A DNA stretch of 64,000 nt from Marinobacter sp. ELB17 (GTDB taxonomy: Bacteria > Pseudomonadota > Gammaproteobacteria > Pseudomonadales > Oleiphilaceae), in contig NZ_AAXY01000005.1 in assembly GCF_000169375.1 (NCBI RefSeq), positions 231,692 through 295,691 of the forward strand, in the 5' to 3' direction. This document shows, piece after piece, positions 8,969 through 18,800 of the stretch. The position numbers and the translations under genes are program-made. Each line of letters opens with the position of its first letter. Positions within the stretch are counted from its first letter, which is position 1. The notes beneath the pieces were generated by a model. That model was not told the origin of the DNA, ran no database searches, and was given only the letters and a program-made list of their open reading frames with translations.

Positions 8969-9238
8969 TCAGTGCGCGCCCGTTAAAAACGGGCCATTTT
9001 CGTGTGTGCCGATAAGCCGCTCCCGCTCTACCAGGGAATTCATGGATGATTTAAGTATACTGGCAGGCACGTTTAGGTTCCTGTGGCTGATAAAGCGGTA
9101 AACAGACAGTTTTAGTTCTGCAGAATTCATGCCATACGGGCGGTGTATCAGGTAGATGCCGATGTTGAATATCGCCCAAGCTAAAGCAGCCGGGGCAACG
9201 ATGAAGTCGGTGCATGACAGGAAAGGCAGGAAAGGCAA
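8969..9238 (-). pseudogene. relic of a VasX-like effector C-terminal membrane segment
   Basis: An 89-codon open frame. Its part ALAWAIFNIG matches ALAWAIFNTD in the intact effector at 15829-19527, and the underlying DNA is also similar for about 45 bp; the rest is diverged. I read it as a leftover of an older effector copy at the distal end of the island rather than a gene. No ribosome site was found. Confidence 0.4.
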
Positions 9239-9283
9239 ATCGCGTCCGTTGCCCCAATCACCATGTTCTCCCTGAACATTGGT

Positions 9284-9436
9284 TTAAGTGTCTTCGCTAA
9301 TCTGAGCGAAGATTTCAATAATGGGTCTTTGAGGGTTGGCTTGTTGTAGTTCCAGCACCCGCCTGCTTTGGCTTTTCAGTTCATCACTGGGTTTTGCCCA
9401 CTGCTCTTCAGGCAGTTGTTTCGACCACTCAGACAT
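9284..9436 (-). pseudogene. fragment possibly continuing the DUF6708-like immunity gene
   Basis: A 50-codon frame (MSEWSKQLPEEQW ... IFAQISEDT) starts 23 bp beyond the stop of the upstream membrane-protein gene, in another frame. In that frame the preceding codons read QKTLPRA without a stop. It may be the original C-terminus, separated by a frameshift near 9460, or a small independent gene. Hydrophilic, no recognisable domain. Confidence 0.35.
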
Positions 9437-9459
9437 TGCCCTGGGCAGCGTCTTTTGGC

Positions 9460-10221
9460 TCACCAGGGTAGATCGTCCGGGCCCTGAAGATCTAACGGAT
9501 CCTGAATCTCTTTCAGGGTATGAACGTCGTATTCCATGTAAGCGCGAATTGCTTCCCAGTTGCTGATGGCCTGGAACTGGCCGTAAGTCTGAAACTCCAA
9601 AGTGTATTTCTCGTTTGTCGCCGGATGATAGAAACCGATGCCGAACCCATACTGGCGCTGTACGCCATATTCGGTGACGCCCTGCGCTTCCGTGACCCAG
9701 GCCACCAGTTCTTCCCAAGGAACGAAAATCGGTTCTTTCTGGCCCTCTGGTACGAAACACACTTCGCGGCGTTGGCGGTTGAAGCGGGTGGGGATCACGT
9801 TTTTTAATCTGCCATAAGCCAACCAGCGAGGAAGAGATAGCATGAAGAATCCAAAGAGAGCTCCCCAAACAGCGATCCAGAAGGTAATATCAAAAACGCC
9901 TCGAAGAGCATGACTCGCATCAGGCCAGCCATCGCCTAGCCAATAAAACATCAGAAACGCTATCAAAGGAATAAAAAAAGCAATAAACAAAAAACAAAAA
10001 AAGGGTATGCCTAGATTGGCCTGCCAGCCGAACACCGATGTCACCCCGGTCCCAAAATCCAGATGGTTATCATTCACTTCTCCCACCGCATGGCCATGAT
10101 CCACTGGTGGCAGTCCTGTAGGCAGAGGTGCGGGTGACAAAAAAGTCAGCCGGCCACTCGGGAAGGGCTCGGCCCGCCCCGCGCGGGGCGTCTGCTCTGA
10201 CTGAGCACATTTCGGATTCAT
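9460..10221 (-). CDS. membrane protein, putative T6SS immunity protein (DUF6708-like)
   Basis: The 253-residue protein has a polar N-terminus with a Pro/Ser-rich part, two hydrophobic segments (about 75-100 and 112-140), and a cytoplasmic C-terminal domain with RRQRREV-like FNRQRREVCFVPEG, PWEELVAWV and a Tyr/Gly-rich part. This resembles the DUF6708 pattern of effector-linked proteins; the family call is tentative. Its ATG overlaps the effector stop by one base (TGATG), so the pair is translationally coupled, which supports an immunity role against the effector at 10221-13331. The C-terminus may have been longer originally (see 9284-9436). Confidence 0.55.
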   Translation of the reverse strand: MNPKCAQSEQTPRAGRAEPFPSGRLTFLSPAPLPTGLPPVDHGHAVGEVNDNHLDFGTGVTSVFGWQANLGIPFFCFLFIAFFIPLIAFLMFYWLGDGWPDASHALRGVFDITFWIAVWGALFGFFMLSLPRWLAYGRLKNVIPTRFNRQRREVCFVPEGQKEPIFVPWEELVAWVTEAQGVTEYGVQRQYGFGIGFYHPATNEKYTLEFQTYGQFQAISNWEAIRAYMEYDVHTLKEIQDPLDLQGPDDLPW

Positions 10222-13200
10222 CAAAAACTATCCATCACTATGAGTGGCTGGCGGAGTTGCCGCCAGTTGATCTCCGCTTTTGGTGCCTCTTGTACGGGAG
10301 TCAAGGGGTACCGGCTGTCAGGAGTCGCCTTCAGCATATACACAGAACTTGTGTAAGCCCCATCCGCGTGTAACGTCTCCAGTTTGACCATCAGGGCGAG
10401 CTCGCTGGTGAGGGTGCCATACCGGGTTTTCTCATGGGCCGGGGGTTTGAAGGTCAGTTGCAGGTGAACGGTATCGACCGGCTGATCTAGGCTAGCGAGG
10501 ATTGCACCGCTACAGGGTACCCAGGTTTCCGGATGAAGTGAAAACATACCCCGCTCCCCCGGCTGGATTCGCCATGCGGCGATTGACACCCGATAGGGCG
10601 ATTTGCCTTCCGAAGGTTCGGTCAGACTGTCCGGAGGTAAGCGGTGGCAGTTCAGCTGCAACTGGGGAGGTTCTTCATCTTTTACAGGCACCTCATCAAG
10701 GGTGACACTGTCACCAATCCGGGCAAAGGCTTCTGCATAAGCCTCAAGCGAGCTATCGTGAACACGCTCAGACTCTAGTGACCAAGGCGTTGTTTGTAGC
10801 CATCTATCCCGCTCGCTCAGGTTGTGACGGTTGTATAACCAGGTACCGCCCAATTCAAAAACAGTGAACACTAGCCCTGCCAAATTCAGGCGGGCAAACA
10901 GACTGGACAAAGTCCGGCCAGCAATGGCCCAAGCTTCAGCCCGAGCGATTCCCTTGCTGGCTTGGCGCACGGCCCGTGCCATACTTAAGGTGCGCCCTAA
11001 TCCGTACGTATTGGTAATCGCCAAGCCGCCACTACCAATCATTCCCATCACTGCGCCAGCCTGGGCTTCAACATTGCCAGTTCTGACCGCCTCCAACCAG
11101 TTGTCCCGATGCTTGTAGGCGCTAATTCCAGCGCTGAACGCACCAAACAGATAAGCCGGGCCACCGAGCCATACATGCAGTCTCCCCATTCGGATATGCA
11201 CACCAGCAACAGCGCTGCGCTGCCATGCCTCCGCCAGCGCCCGAGCCCTGGCACTGTATGCGGTGTCCATCAACCCTTGAGAAGCAAGAAAGCCAGCCGC
11301 AATAGTCGCCAACGCGCTTTCATAAAGACGCTGTTTATCTTCCGGACTTTCTGACTCCGAACCAAGCTCGCTAGCAACATTCCATAAGATTGACAGTTGA
11401 GCCACAAACACCAAAACCCCAAGCCCATCCCCCATCAGGTTCACTCGGGAAGCAGAAGCCAACCCCTGCCGGAAATGCCCCACCAATCGCCCCAATTCCT
11501 GCTGATCCAATGCCGGCAACACCAACGTCAGGCCGGCACGCCCGGTAGCGGCTGTTTCCAGTTTCAGGCCGGTGTCGATTTCCTCAACCGGACTGATAGT
11601 CGCCGCTACATGTTTACCGACTTCACGGTGCTTTTCACGGGCCGTCTTGAATTCAGCCACCAGTCTCTGGGCTTTTTCGGAGCGATGGCTTTGATTTGAC
11701 TTGGCAACATCGTGGTCTTTCTGAAGCTGTTTCATCTGTTGATCAAGCTGCAGCATCTTTGTGAGATTGTTCCGGAATGTCGCCAACTCGTCTTGCGACG
11801 CAATGCGAAATTCCGCCTTGCCCTGATCTATAGCGTCCAGCATGCCACGCTTGAAAAAATATGGCAGGTCCCGGAAAAGATCATCCAGCTCTGGCAAGGT
11901 CTGGCTTCCAATCGCCTCGTATAGCTTCCCGATAGCACGTCCTTTGGCCAAGGCAATCGCTGGCGCAAAGGTGTCTCCCACTGCACCTGCTTTTTGTTGG
12001 ATCAGCTTTGAGTAGTCGGTGAAGTCCGGCAGTTTGCCCTTTTCTGCGGCTCTTATTTTTTGCGCCCAGTTCGCCGCTTTGGTTACGACCTCGTAGCCAG
12101 CTTTGCTGACAATAGCGTAGGTTTTCGCCAGCTCACCGTCTGCCGACCGGTCGTTCTTTGGCAGAGTCTGGAACAGTGGGCGGCTGTATTGAGGGTGCGT
12201 GTTCAGCCACTCCAACACGCCCTCGTTCGCCTCATCGGAACGGCAGATGTCTTTAAGGCAAGCGTATTCAAGGTCCAGTGCGGCCTCGATCTGCGCCTTA
12301 TCTGCCGGGTCAAAATACCAGGTTGCCTTCTGATAACGATTATTTGTCAGCAGTTGTACACGGTCAGTGGTTATGGCCGTCAACAAAGACTGCCAGCGGG
12401 CCAGTTTCGCTCGCTGGCCTGCCATGAACTGGTCCATGGCCTCGCGGTCAATCAGGTCGTTGATTCCACGATGCCCGAAACCCTCCCCTTCCAGAATCGT
12501 CTTCAAATGCTCGCGGTGACTTTTCGTCAAAGCGCCAATTCCGGCAATGTGGGCGTCTACAAAATCCGGCTGCGCCCCTTCCATAGCTTGTCGCAAATAC
12601 CACTCGTCTACCACTCTCCGCATTTTGGGAACAATGCTGTAAGCGTTAGTCCGGTTGGCTGTAGACCGAATTTCTTCGACTCTCGATTTAACTTCAGCAG
12701 GAAGAGATGCGTCGTTGGGGCCGGGTCGGCGCTCGTCTCCTTGTCTTTTTAAGGCTGCCAGTAGCGCCGACTGAGTATCTGAACGATCACTTTCCGACAT
12801 AGCCTCCAGATCCTGCCGCATGGATGCCATGGCAGGGTGATTTGAATTGGCCATCATGGAGTCCAGACCCTGTGCATTCAGCAGGGTCATTGACTCAATC
12901 AGCGTACCAAGAAAATAGTCTCGCTCGTTGTTGCCTTCTTCTGCCCAGTTCTCAATCCATCCCACCACGTCGTCCTGATGCTGAGCCAGATCCAGCATAA
13001 CGCCTACGTCATCTCGCAGAACCAGACAGAGGCAGTTAGAGGTATCATCTATCCCCTGCTGTTTGATCAACTTGCCAAGCCGGCTTCTGTGGTAATAGGG
13101 CTGATTTTCCCAGTGGTAGAATTCGCCTTCCTGCGGGTGAGCACCTTCGGGTGGTTCCGGAGCATTGTCTTCGGCAAATTCGGCAACCCGCGCCTTCGCC

Positions 13201-13331
13201 TGATCCGGGGTGAGCAGGAATTCGCCGCCACTCAGCGGTGAGGCACTGGCAAGATCGACTCTTTGTAACAGCTCAGCACACTCTTCCGGATCATCCAGCA
13301 CCTGCGCTTTTTTCCGCGCTGTCCACGCCAT
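10221..13331 (-). CDS. large T6SS effector, VasX/BTH_I2691-like, 5'-truncated
   Basis: A 1036-residue frame from the only ATG (13331). Mostly helical, charged residues 1-620, a heptad-rich stretch near 500-560, then several hydrophobic segments (about 640-670, 735-800 and 840-870), and a beta-rich C-terminal domain (about 900-1036). This layout matches pore-forming VasX-type effectors and the intact effector at 15829-19527. Oddity: the frame is open upstream of the ATG with plausible protein (ISHTLYVAFSEMAWTARKK), which in relatives follows an N-terminal domain of about 150 residues; here that domain is missing, replaced by an immunity gene. It may be expressed only as a truncated product, or not at all. 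Confidence 0.65.
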   Translation of the reverse strand: MAWTARKKAQVLDDPEECAELLQRVDLASASPLSGGEFLLTPDQAKARVAEFAEDNAPEPPEGAHPQEGEFYHWENQPYYHRSRLGKLIKQQGIDDTSNCLCLVLRDDVGVMLDLAQHQDDVVGWIENWAEEGNNERDYFLGTLIESMTLLNAQGLDSMMANSNHPAMASMRQDLEAMSESDRSDTQSALLAALKRQGDERRPGPNDASLPAEVKSRVEEIRSTANRTNAYSIVPKMRRVVDEWYLRQAMEGAQPDFVDAHIAGIGALTKSHREHLKTILEGEGFGHRGINDLIDREAMDQFMAGQRAKLARWQSLLTAITTDRVQLLTNNRYQKATWYFDPADKAQIEAALDLEYACLKDICRSDEANEGVLEWLNTHPQYSRPLFQTLPKNDRSADGELAKTYAIVSKAGYEVVTKAANWAQKIRAAEKGKLPDFTDYSKLIQQKAGAVGDTFAPAIALAKGRAIGKLYEAIGSQTLPELDDLFRDLPYFFKRGMLDAIDQGKAEFRIASQDELATFRNNLTKMLQLDQQMKQLQKDHDVAKSNQSHRSEKAQRLVAEFKTAREKHREVGKHVAATISPVEEIDTGLKLETAATGRAGLTLVLPALDQQELGRLVGHFRQGLASASRVNLMGDGLGVLVFVAQLSILWNVASELGSESESPEDKQRLYESALATIAAGFLASQGLMDTAYSARARALAEAWQRSAVAGVHIRMGRLHVWLGGPAYLFGAFSAGISAYKHRDNWLEAVRTGNVEAQAGAVMGMIGSGGLAITNTYGLGRTLSMARAVRQASKGIARAEAWAIAGRTLSSLFARLNLAGLVFTVFELGGTWLYNRHNLSERDRWLQTTPWSLESERVHDSSLEAYAEAFARIGDSVTLDEVPVKDEEPPQLQLNCHRLPPDSLTEPSEGKSPYRVSIAAWRIQPGERGMFSLHPETWVPCSGAILASLDQPVDTVHLQLTFKPPAHEKTRYGTLTSELALMVKLETLHADGAYTSSVYMLKATPDSRYPLTPVQEAPKAEINWRQLRQPLIVMDSF

Positions 13332-13460
13332 CTCAGAAAAAGCGACGTACAGCGTGTGAGAGATCGGGTATTCCAGCTTGCCGCCGTTATGTCCTGTAAG
13401 TTCACCGTCTTCATGCAGGTACTCGTGGAGCTCTTCTGAGTCAGCATCTTTAGCTATTGG
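13332..13460 (-). other. coding relic: in-frame upstream remainder of the truncated effector
   Basis: Directly after the TAG of the immunity gene the next 43 codons are open and in frame with the effector (ADSEELHEYLHEDGE, then GHNGGKLEYPISHTL). There is no start codon, signal or ribosome site here, so the effector gene was cut at this point by recombination. Confidence 0.6.
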
Positions 13461-14459
13461 CTAAGCCAGCATTGCCCCTCGGGGCTCATCCGGCATCGGC
13501 AATCCCCGGCCTTGAATGCGGGCGTCGAGAATACAGGGATGATGGAAATTTGTGTTCTGCAGGCGGTTTCGGTGGGTCTGCTCATGGTTCTTTCGCCAGG
13601 ATTCGGAGGTGATTTTCCGCCATTTGAAAGGATCTCGACGGGTACGTTCGTCCCATTCCCGAGTCACCGGATCTCTTGAGCGGAAAGGCTCGAAGATGGG
13701 CACATCGGGTAAGGGGCCGCTCACGTCCATGAACTGCTGAACCATGCTCCAGTAGGCGTAAACGTCGTTTTGATTCATGGCGTCTGTGACCAGGCCCTTC
13801 ATCCATAACGGGTGCTTGCTGTAGCGGTGCTGGAGGACCAGATTGAAATAGCGGCCGCCACGGCCGGACGGGGTGTGAATCAGGTAAGCGTCGAATTCGA
13901 TAAACGGGGCTTCGAAGACGGATTTGCGTTCCTTGATTCGGACCACGCCTTCGCGGCGGTAAAGGCCCGTGGGGTTTGCACGTTGGCGTTTGTCAGTGAG
14001 GTGAGCCAGTGAGAGTCGGCCGTATTTGCCGCCGAAGTAGCCGATGGCGATTAATATATATATATATGTATAAGAATAAAGCACTGTCACAAATTCATCC
14101 GCATTTGCTCCACGGATCAACACTCCTAAAACGTGGGCTGCTAACGGTAAAAGAGATATAAAAAATGCCAATGTGGCACACATGTAAACTATGTACAAAA
14201 AGCTTTGAAGCCCGTTCAAAAAGCCCTTGTTAACCGGGAACACCAACTCCCCCCAGGGAAAGCCGTCATGCGTATCGCTCTCGTCTTTAAAAAGCCCAGC
14301 ATAAGCTAACTGCACCGCCATCGCGTTGGGTACGATCGGATTCTGGCAGCACCCCCATGGCAGTCGCTGGAATACCTTGTCCATATCTAGACGGCCGCCT
14401 GGCGGTAATGCCGGAATAGCATCGGAGCGATAGGCGGTATCGTGATAAACATCCTTCAT
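13461..14459 (-). CDS. membrane protein, putative immunity protein, second copy
   Basis: The 332-residue product is a near relative of the protein at 14824-15822. N-terminal 70 residues and the last 100 are similar. The two hydrophobic segments (about 80-145) differ clearly. Residues about 140-281 are almost identical because of a shared 424 bp block. The hydrophobic part is encoded partly by an (AT)7 run (14054-14067). The gene starts 6 bp after the stop of the orphan effector C-terminus, the same spacing as in the first copy. Family: uncharacterised effector-linked membrane proteins, possibly DUF6708. Role as immunity protein is inferred from position and duplication. Confidence 0.6.
   Translation of the reverse strand: MKDVYHDTAYRSDAIPALPPGGRLDMDKVFQRLPWGCCQNPIVPNAMAVQLAYAGLFKDESDTHDGFPWGELVFPVNKGFLNGLQSFLYIVYMCATLAFFISLLPLAAHVLGVLIRGANADEFVTVLYSYTYIYILIAIGYFGGKYGRLSLAHLTDKRQRANPTGLYRREGVVRIKERKSVFEAPFIEFDAYLIHTPSGRGGRYFNLVLQHRYSKHPLWMKGLVTDAMNQNDVYAYWSMVQQFMDVSGPLPDVPIFEPFRSRDPVTREWDERTRRDPFKWRKITSESWRKNHEQTHRNRLQNTNFHHPCILDARIQGRGLPMPDEPRGAMLA
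13618..14041. repeat. 424 bp near-identical block, copy 2 (partner 14981-15404)
   Basis: By eye, this block differs from its partner at about three positions (one C/T, one G/A, one T/G near the right end), while flanking parts of the same two genes are clearly diverged. It covers the central and C-terminal cytoplasmic part of the immunity genes. Confidence 0.9.
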
Positions 14460-14465
14460 AGCGTA

Positions 14466-14820
14466 TTAACCTGAAACTGTGAGCCATCGGGGGGATACCC
14501 CTGAGAAACCCGGCTCTATTGTCGGCTGTGCCAGTGGCTGCTCCATGTCGCTGGCAGGAAGCAAACCACCATTCCCCAGAACAATTTGCACCTTTACTTT
14601 AAACTGCTCCAAGGATCGAGAGCGGCCAGCCCAGCGCCATTGAGGCCTGGGTAAATGAAACCGGAGCATCTGTCGTTCAGCGTCGTAGTAAACAAATTCC
14701 GGTGCTAACTTTTTCGCTTTGCCACCAGACCCTTTCGTTACCCAAAAATGCGCTTTGAACTGCTCTTCGGGCCTGTCCATCAACGAAAAAGCAGCTCTGC
14801 TGACGGCAATTACATGGCCG
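14466..14820 (-). pseudogene. orphan C-terminal domain of the VasX-like effector
   Basis: About 117 codons starting GHVIAVSRAAFSLMD and ending SPRWLTVSG align end to end, without gaps that I can see, to the last 117 residues of the intact effector (GHVIAVSTAAFTLMD ... SPRWLTISG), with many substitutions. No effector body precedes it; the DNA to its 5' side is the end of the first immunity gene. The open frame runs further upstream, but only through antisense of that gene. It matches the 'orphan toxin tip plus immunity gene' units seen behind Rhs and CdiA genes. Possibly a reservoir for recombination rather than an expressed protein. Confidence 0.8.
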
Positions 14821-14823
14821 AGG

Positions 14824-15822
14824 CTAAGCCAGCATCTCCCCACAGGGTTCATCAGACATCGGCAAACCCCTGCCCTGAATGTGGGCATCAAGAATGCAGG
14901 GACGATGGAAATTCGTGTTCTGCAGGCGGTTTCGGTGGGTCTGCCCATGGTTTGTCCGCCAAGAATCCGCACTCAATTTTCGCCATTTGAAAGGATCTCG
15001 ACGGGTACGTTCGTCCCATTCCCGAGTCACCGGATCTCTTGAGCGGAAAGGCTCGAAGATGGGCACATCGGGTAAGGGGCCGCTCACGTCCATGAACTGC
15101 TGAACCATGCTCCAGTAGGCGTAAACGTCGTTTTGATTCATGGCGTCTGTGACCAGGCCCTTCATCCATAACGGGTGCTTGCTGTAGCGGTGCTGGAGGA
15201 CCAGATTGAAATAGCGGCCGCCACGGCCGGACGGGGTGTGAATCAGGTAAGCGTCGAATTCGATAAACGGGGCTTCGAAGACGGATTTGCGTTCCTTGAT
15301 TCGGACCACGCCTTCGCGGCGGTAAAGGCCTGTGGGGTTTGCACGTTGGCGTTTGTCAGTGAGGTGAGCCAGTAAGAGGCGGCCGTATTTGCCGCCGAAG
15401 TAGCAAAAGACCGGAGTAATAATTACATATTTTATGGCGTCTAGAAAACTAAACATATCTTGGATTGTTGGATGATAGATTAATACCGAAATCACCCCGA
15501 TCAACAAAGGTATTAGAGATACAAAAAATACTACTGCGCCACACATATAGAGAATATACAAACAGCTCTGCAGTCTGCTCAAAAAGCCCTTGCTAATTGA
15601 GAATACAGACTCTCCCCAAGGATGCCCATCATCCGCATCGCTTTCATCCTCAAACAGCCCGGCATACGCCAACTGCACGGTCATCGTGTTGGGCACAAGC
15701 GGGTTCTGATAGTGTCCCCACGGCAGTCGCTGGAATGCCTTGTCCATATCCGGATGACCGCCCGGCGGCAAATCTGGAATGGCATCGGAGCGGTAGGCAG
15801 TCTCGTGATATACATCCGTCAT
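14824..15822 (-). CDS. membrane protein, putative immunity protein, first copy
   Basis: 332 residues; N-terminal soluble part (VYHETAYRSDAIPDLPPGG), two hydrophobic segments at about 80-145 (AVVFFVSLIPLLIGVISVL), then a long soluble domain with PFIEFDAYLIHTPSGRGG and FEPFRSRDPVTREWDERT. It begins 6 bp after the stop of the intact effector, so it is the natural partner and most likely neutralises it at the inner membrane. Family not certain (DUF6708-like). Its last bases (ATGCTGGCTTAG) run directly into a fragment of effector coding sequence, as in the second copy. Confidence 0.65.
   Translation of the reverse strand: MTDVYHETAYRSDAIPDLPPGGHPDMDKAFQRLPWGHYQNPLVPNTMTVQLAYAGLFEDESDADDGHPWGESVFSISKGFLSRLQSCLYILYMCGAVVFFVSLIPLLIGVISVLIYHPTIQDMFSFLDAIKYVIITPVFCYFGGKYGRLLLAHLTDKRQRANPTGLYRREGVVRIKERKSVFEAPFIEFDAYLIHTPSGRGGRYFNLVLQHRYSKHPLWMKGLVTDAMNQNDVYAYWSMVQQFMDVSGPLPDVPIFEPFRSRDPVTREWDERTRRDPFKWRKLSADSWRTNHGQTHRNRLQNTNFHRPCILDAHIQGRGLPMSDEPCGEMLA
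14981..15404. repeat. 424 bp near-identical block, copy 1 (partner 13618-14041)
   Basis: Direct repeat in the same orientation, offset 1363 bp. See the partner entry for the differences. Confidence 0.9.
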
Positions 15823-15828
15823 AGCGTA

Positions 15829-18800
15829 TTAACCTGAAATCGTTAGCCAGCGGGGGGATGCCCCTGAGAAGCCCGGCTCAAATGCCGGTTCTGCCAGAGG
15901 ATTCTCGATGTCACTAGCCGGGAGCAAGCCACCGTTGCCCATGGTAATCTGTACTTTGCCTTTGAGCTTTTCGGCGAACCGAGAGCGTCCCGCCCGGCGC
16001 CATTGGGGTTTGGGCAGGTGAAACCGGACCATTTGACGCTCAGCGTCGTAGTGAATGAATTCTGGTGTTATCGGTTTCGCTTTTCCGCCAAACCCTATCT
16101 CCACCCAGAAATGCGCCTTGAATTGTTCTTCCGGCTTGTCCATCAATGTAAAAGCGGCAGTACTGACGGCAATCACATGGCCTTCCATTCGTTTGTTGTC
16201 AAATAGCCAATCCTTTTCCTCATCAGACAGCAAGCTTCGCTCATTGAACCAGGCCAGGCTGCCACCGGTTCCATTCAGCGGAAAGAACGCACTAACCAAA
16301 AATTGGAACGCGTGGTCCGGATTGTTGTGCAGGTGTTGGAACTGACTGGCGGGTTCGCCCTTGCCAAAAGGGCCGTGCTTAAGCCAGGTTTCTAGGGCAT
16401 CGTCGGTATTGAATATTGCCCAGGCTAAGGCAGACAGTGCAACGATGAGTGCGACAGTGGCCAGGGCGGCCGAAAGGGTGATGCCTAGGACAGGAATAAC
16501 CCCTGGACCTGCCCAATGGGAAAACATGAACACGCCAAAGCCCGCCGCAGCGGTAAAATACCCTGCGGCGGCGTCTGTGTCGTTGGCTTGCAAGCGATCT
16601 ATTCCCTCCCAAATCGATAGAAACACTTCCAAAGCGGCCCCTGCGAAACCCGCAAACTTGGCGTACGACATCATCCGGTCGGAAAACAAGCGCTTGGCCA
16701 GAGACTTCCCACGTTTGCTGGCTATGTTGTCTACGTCCAAGCGGTCTTTGACAAGCCAGGAAAGGCGGGCACTGCCCGCCGCATGTTCGGCTTCGACGAT
16801 ATGGCCCAGCCAATACATGAGATTCGTAACTCCATAAACAAGCAGCACTCCATCCTTAGCAAGGGCACCATACTGTCTTGTGCTGATCTTCGTAATAAAG
16901 CTATTTCCTGCCAATGCAACATTAAACCCAAACACCCCCAACATCCCCGGCGGCGCCCAGCGCATCAGCGCACTACCACCCCGGCTCGTAAAGCCTCGCG
17001 ACATCTTCGCAGCGACGCTGTCCTTATGAGCCAGGAACAATTCCGCTTGAAACGAATTCACCGGGGTTAGCCCCTGAAGGCCCGCCACGGAAGCTGCATT
17101 GGCAAGCATTCGTCCATTTGCGTTTCGGATAACGGCATAATTGCCACCCATGTCCGGGCCTATCCGGTTAATTACGCCGCCTTTTGGCCTTAATACGGCC
17201 GACCCGTTGGGTTTGAGCAGCGCCTGATTGAGTTTATCGTTCGACAGAGCCCCTATTCCGGCGCCCTGATCACCAAACCGAATGCCAAGCGGTACCATTT
17301 CCGGATTCGGGTTCAACATGGCTGAATTCGCGTGCCCCAGAACGAGGCTCCCGAAAAAGGGATTGCCCAGTTTCATGTACCGCAGGGGAACCTGAAGGGT
17401 CTCTTTTACCTGATAAATCGGGCCGTCACCGATTTTTCTGAGTATGGCCCTCTGTGTTTTCAGGTAAAACTCACTGGCGACATCTGCCATGAGCTGCCCC
17501 ATGGTGGTGTAAGAATGAATAGCCCACTGAAGCAATTCGGGGTCTGCCATCTTCTGGATGCTTTCCAGAACCTTTTCTTTTTCCCGTTCGCTTAACTCGT
17601 AATGTTCCCGTATGGATTCCGGCAACTGATCAGCCCTCGGCCGCTGTACCTGCAGCCACTGCATGAGCCCGGGCCGGGGCCGACCGGAGCCATCGTTAGG
17701 TTCAGGTACACCTTTGTGGTCAGCTTCTGGCTCAGAGTCCACTGCAAGAAAGACAGACAAACCGGCCTGCCCTTTGGCCAGTTTTTCGATATATCGGGCA
17801 CCGGCGAAATCGCGGTAGGCCTCTGTGTCTCTGGCAACTTTGCCCGCCAATGAATCAAAATGGAATACCGACGTTTCGAGGTGAGACAATAATGGGTTCA
17901 GTGTTTGCAGCGCGATTGGATAACTCAGGCCATTGAGTGCAAACAAATCGTTGAATACCGGAACAGCCTGGTTTTCCAGTAAGTCGATTCGCTGTTGAAT
18001 CAGTTCATAGCAAGTTGTGCGGCAAACCTCGCGATCTTCCTTGCGCAATGCTGCGTCTAGCTTGCTGACATCCACGAGGTTCCGGTGAGCTGTAAAGGGG
18101 CCACGCTTGTGGCCTTTATAATCGAACACCGCTGAGTGCACCAGCATGGCACTTTTGAAATGTGGGTGCTTTTGAGTGGACTGCGCTAAGGAAGAAACAT
18201 AAGTCAGGTGCAGACTGGCCTGATGGGTCAGCCACTCAAGCTCAAAAAGCACATCCGGCAAAAGAACACCGGGAATATGGCGTTCCCGGACGCGAGTCAA
18301 TTGGTCTTCCTCAGCCGGGGCGCTCTTTAGGCGACGGCTGACTTCATCCAGCAAATCCCTGCGCGCGGCTTCGGATGTGTCGGAGGTTTCCTGCTCCCCG
18401 GATTTTGCCTTGCCGGCGCCGGACAGGGCTCGCCAATCCTCGCCGATCACATCATCGACCCATCGGTTCATACTGCTGGCGAATTCAACGGTTTCTGTCG
18501 CCTTGCACGTAAAGCCTTCCATACGCTCCAGCTCAAGCCGGATTTTGTGCAGTACGGTGTTGTTCTCATGCAGGCCGGAGCCATCTACACTTTGAGTTAT
18601 CAGCGACGGATTGCTTGCCTCTTTTTCCCGGCCCGGGTCTCTGCGACGGCAGGAGGACGCTTCTTTCAAAGAGACCCAGTCATGGCCGGCCTGTTTATCA
18701 GGGCCAAATCTGCTGCCGAACTCATAGCTGTCGAGCGTTTTGAGGTTCTTGCAGCGAGCCTCACGGCGGGCGTCTATATCATGTGCTCCGCGCTTGCCAT

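Noticed and set aside
12060..12752. 230-codon plus-strand frame inside the truncated effector
   Set aside because: Antisense to a gene with clear protein character; composition is typical of a shadow frame.
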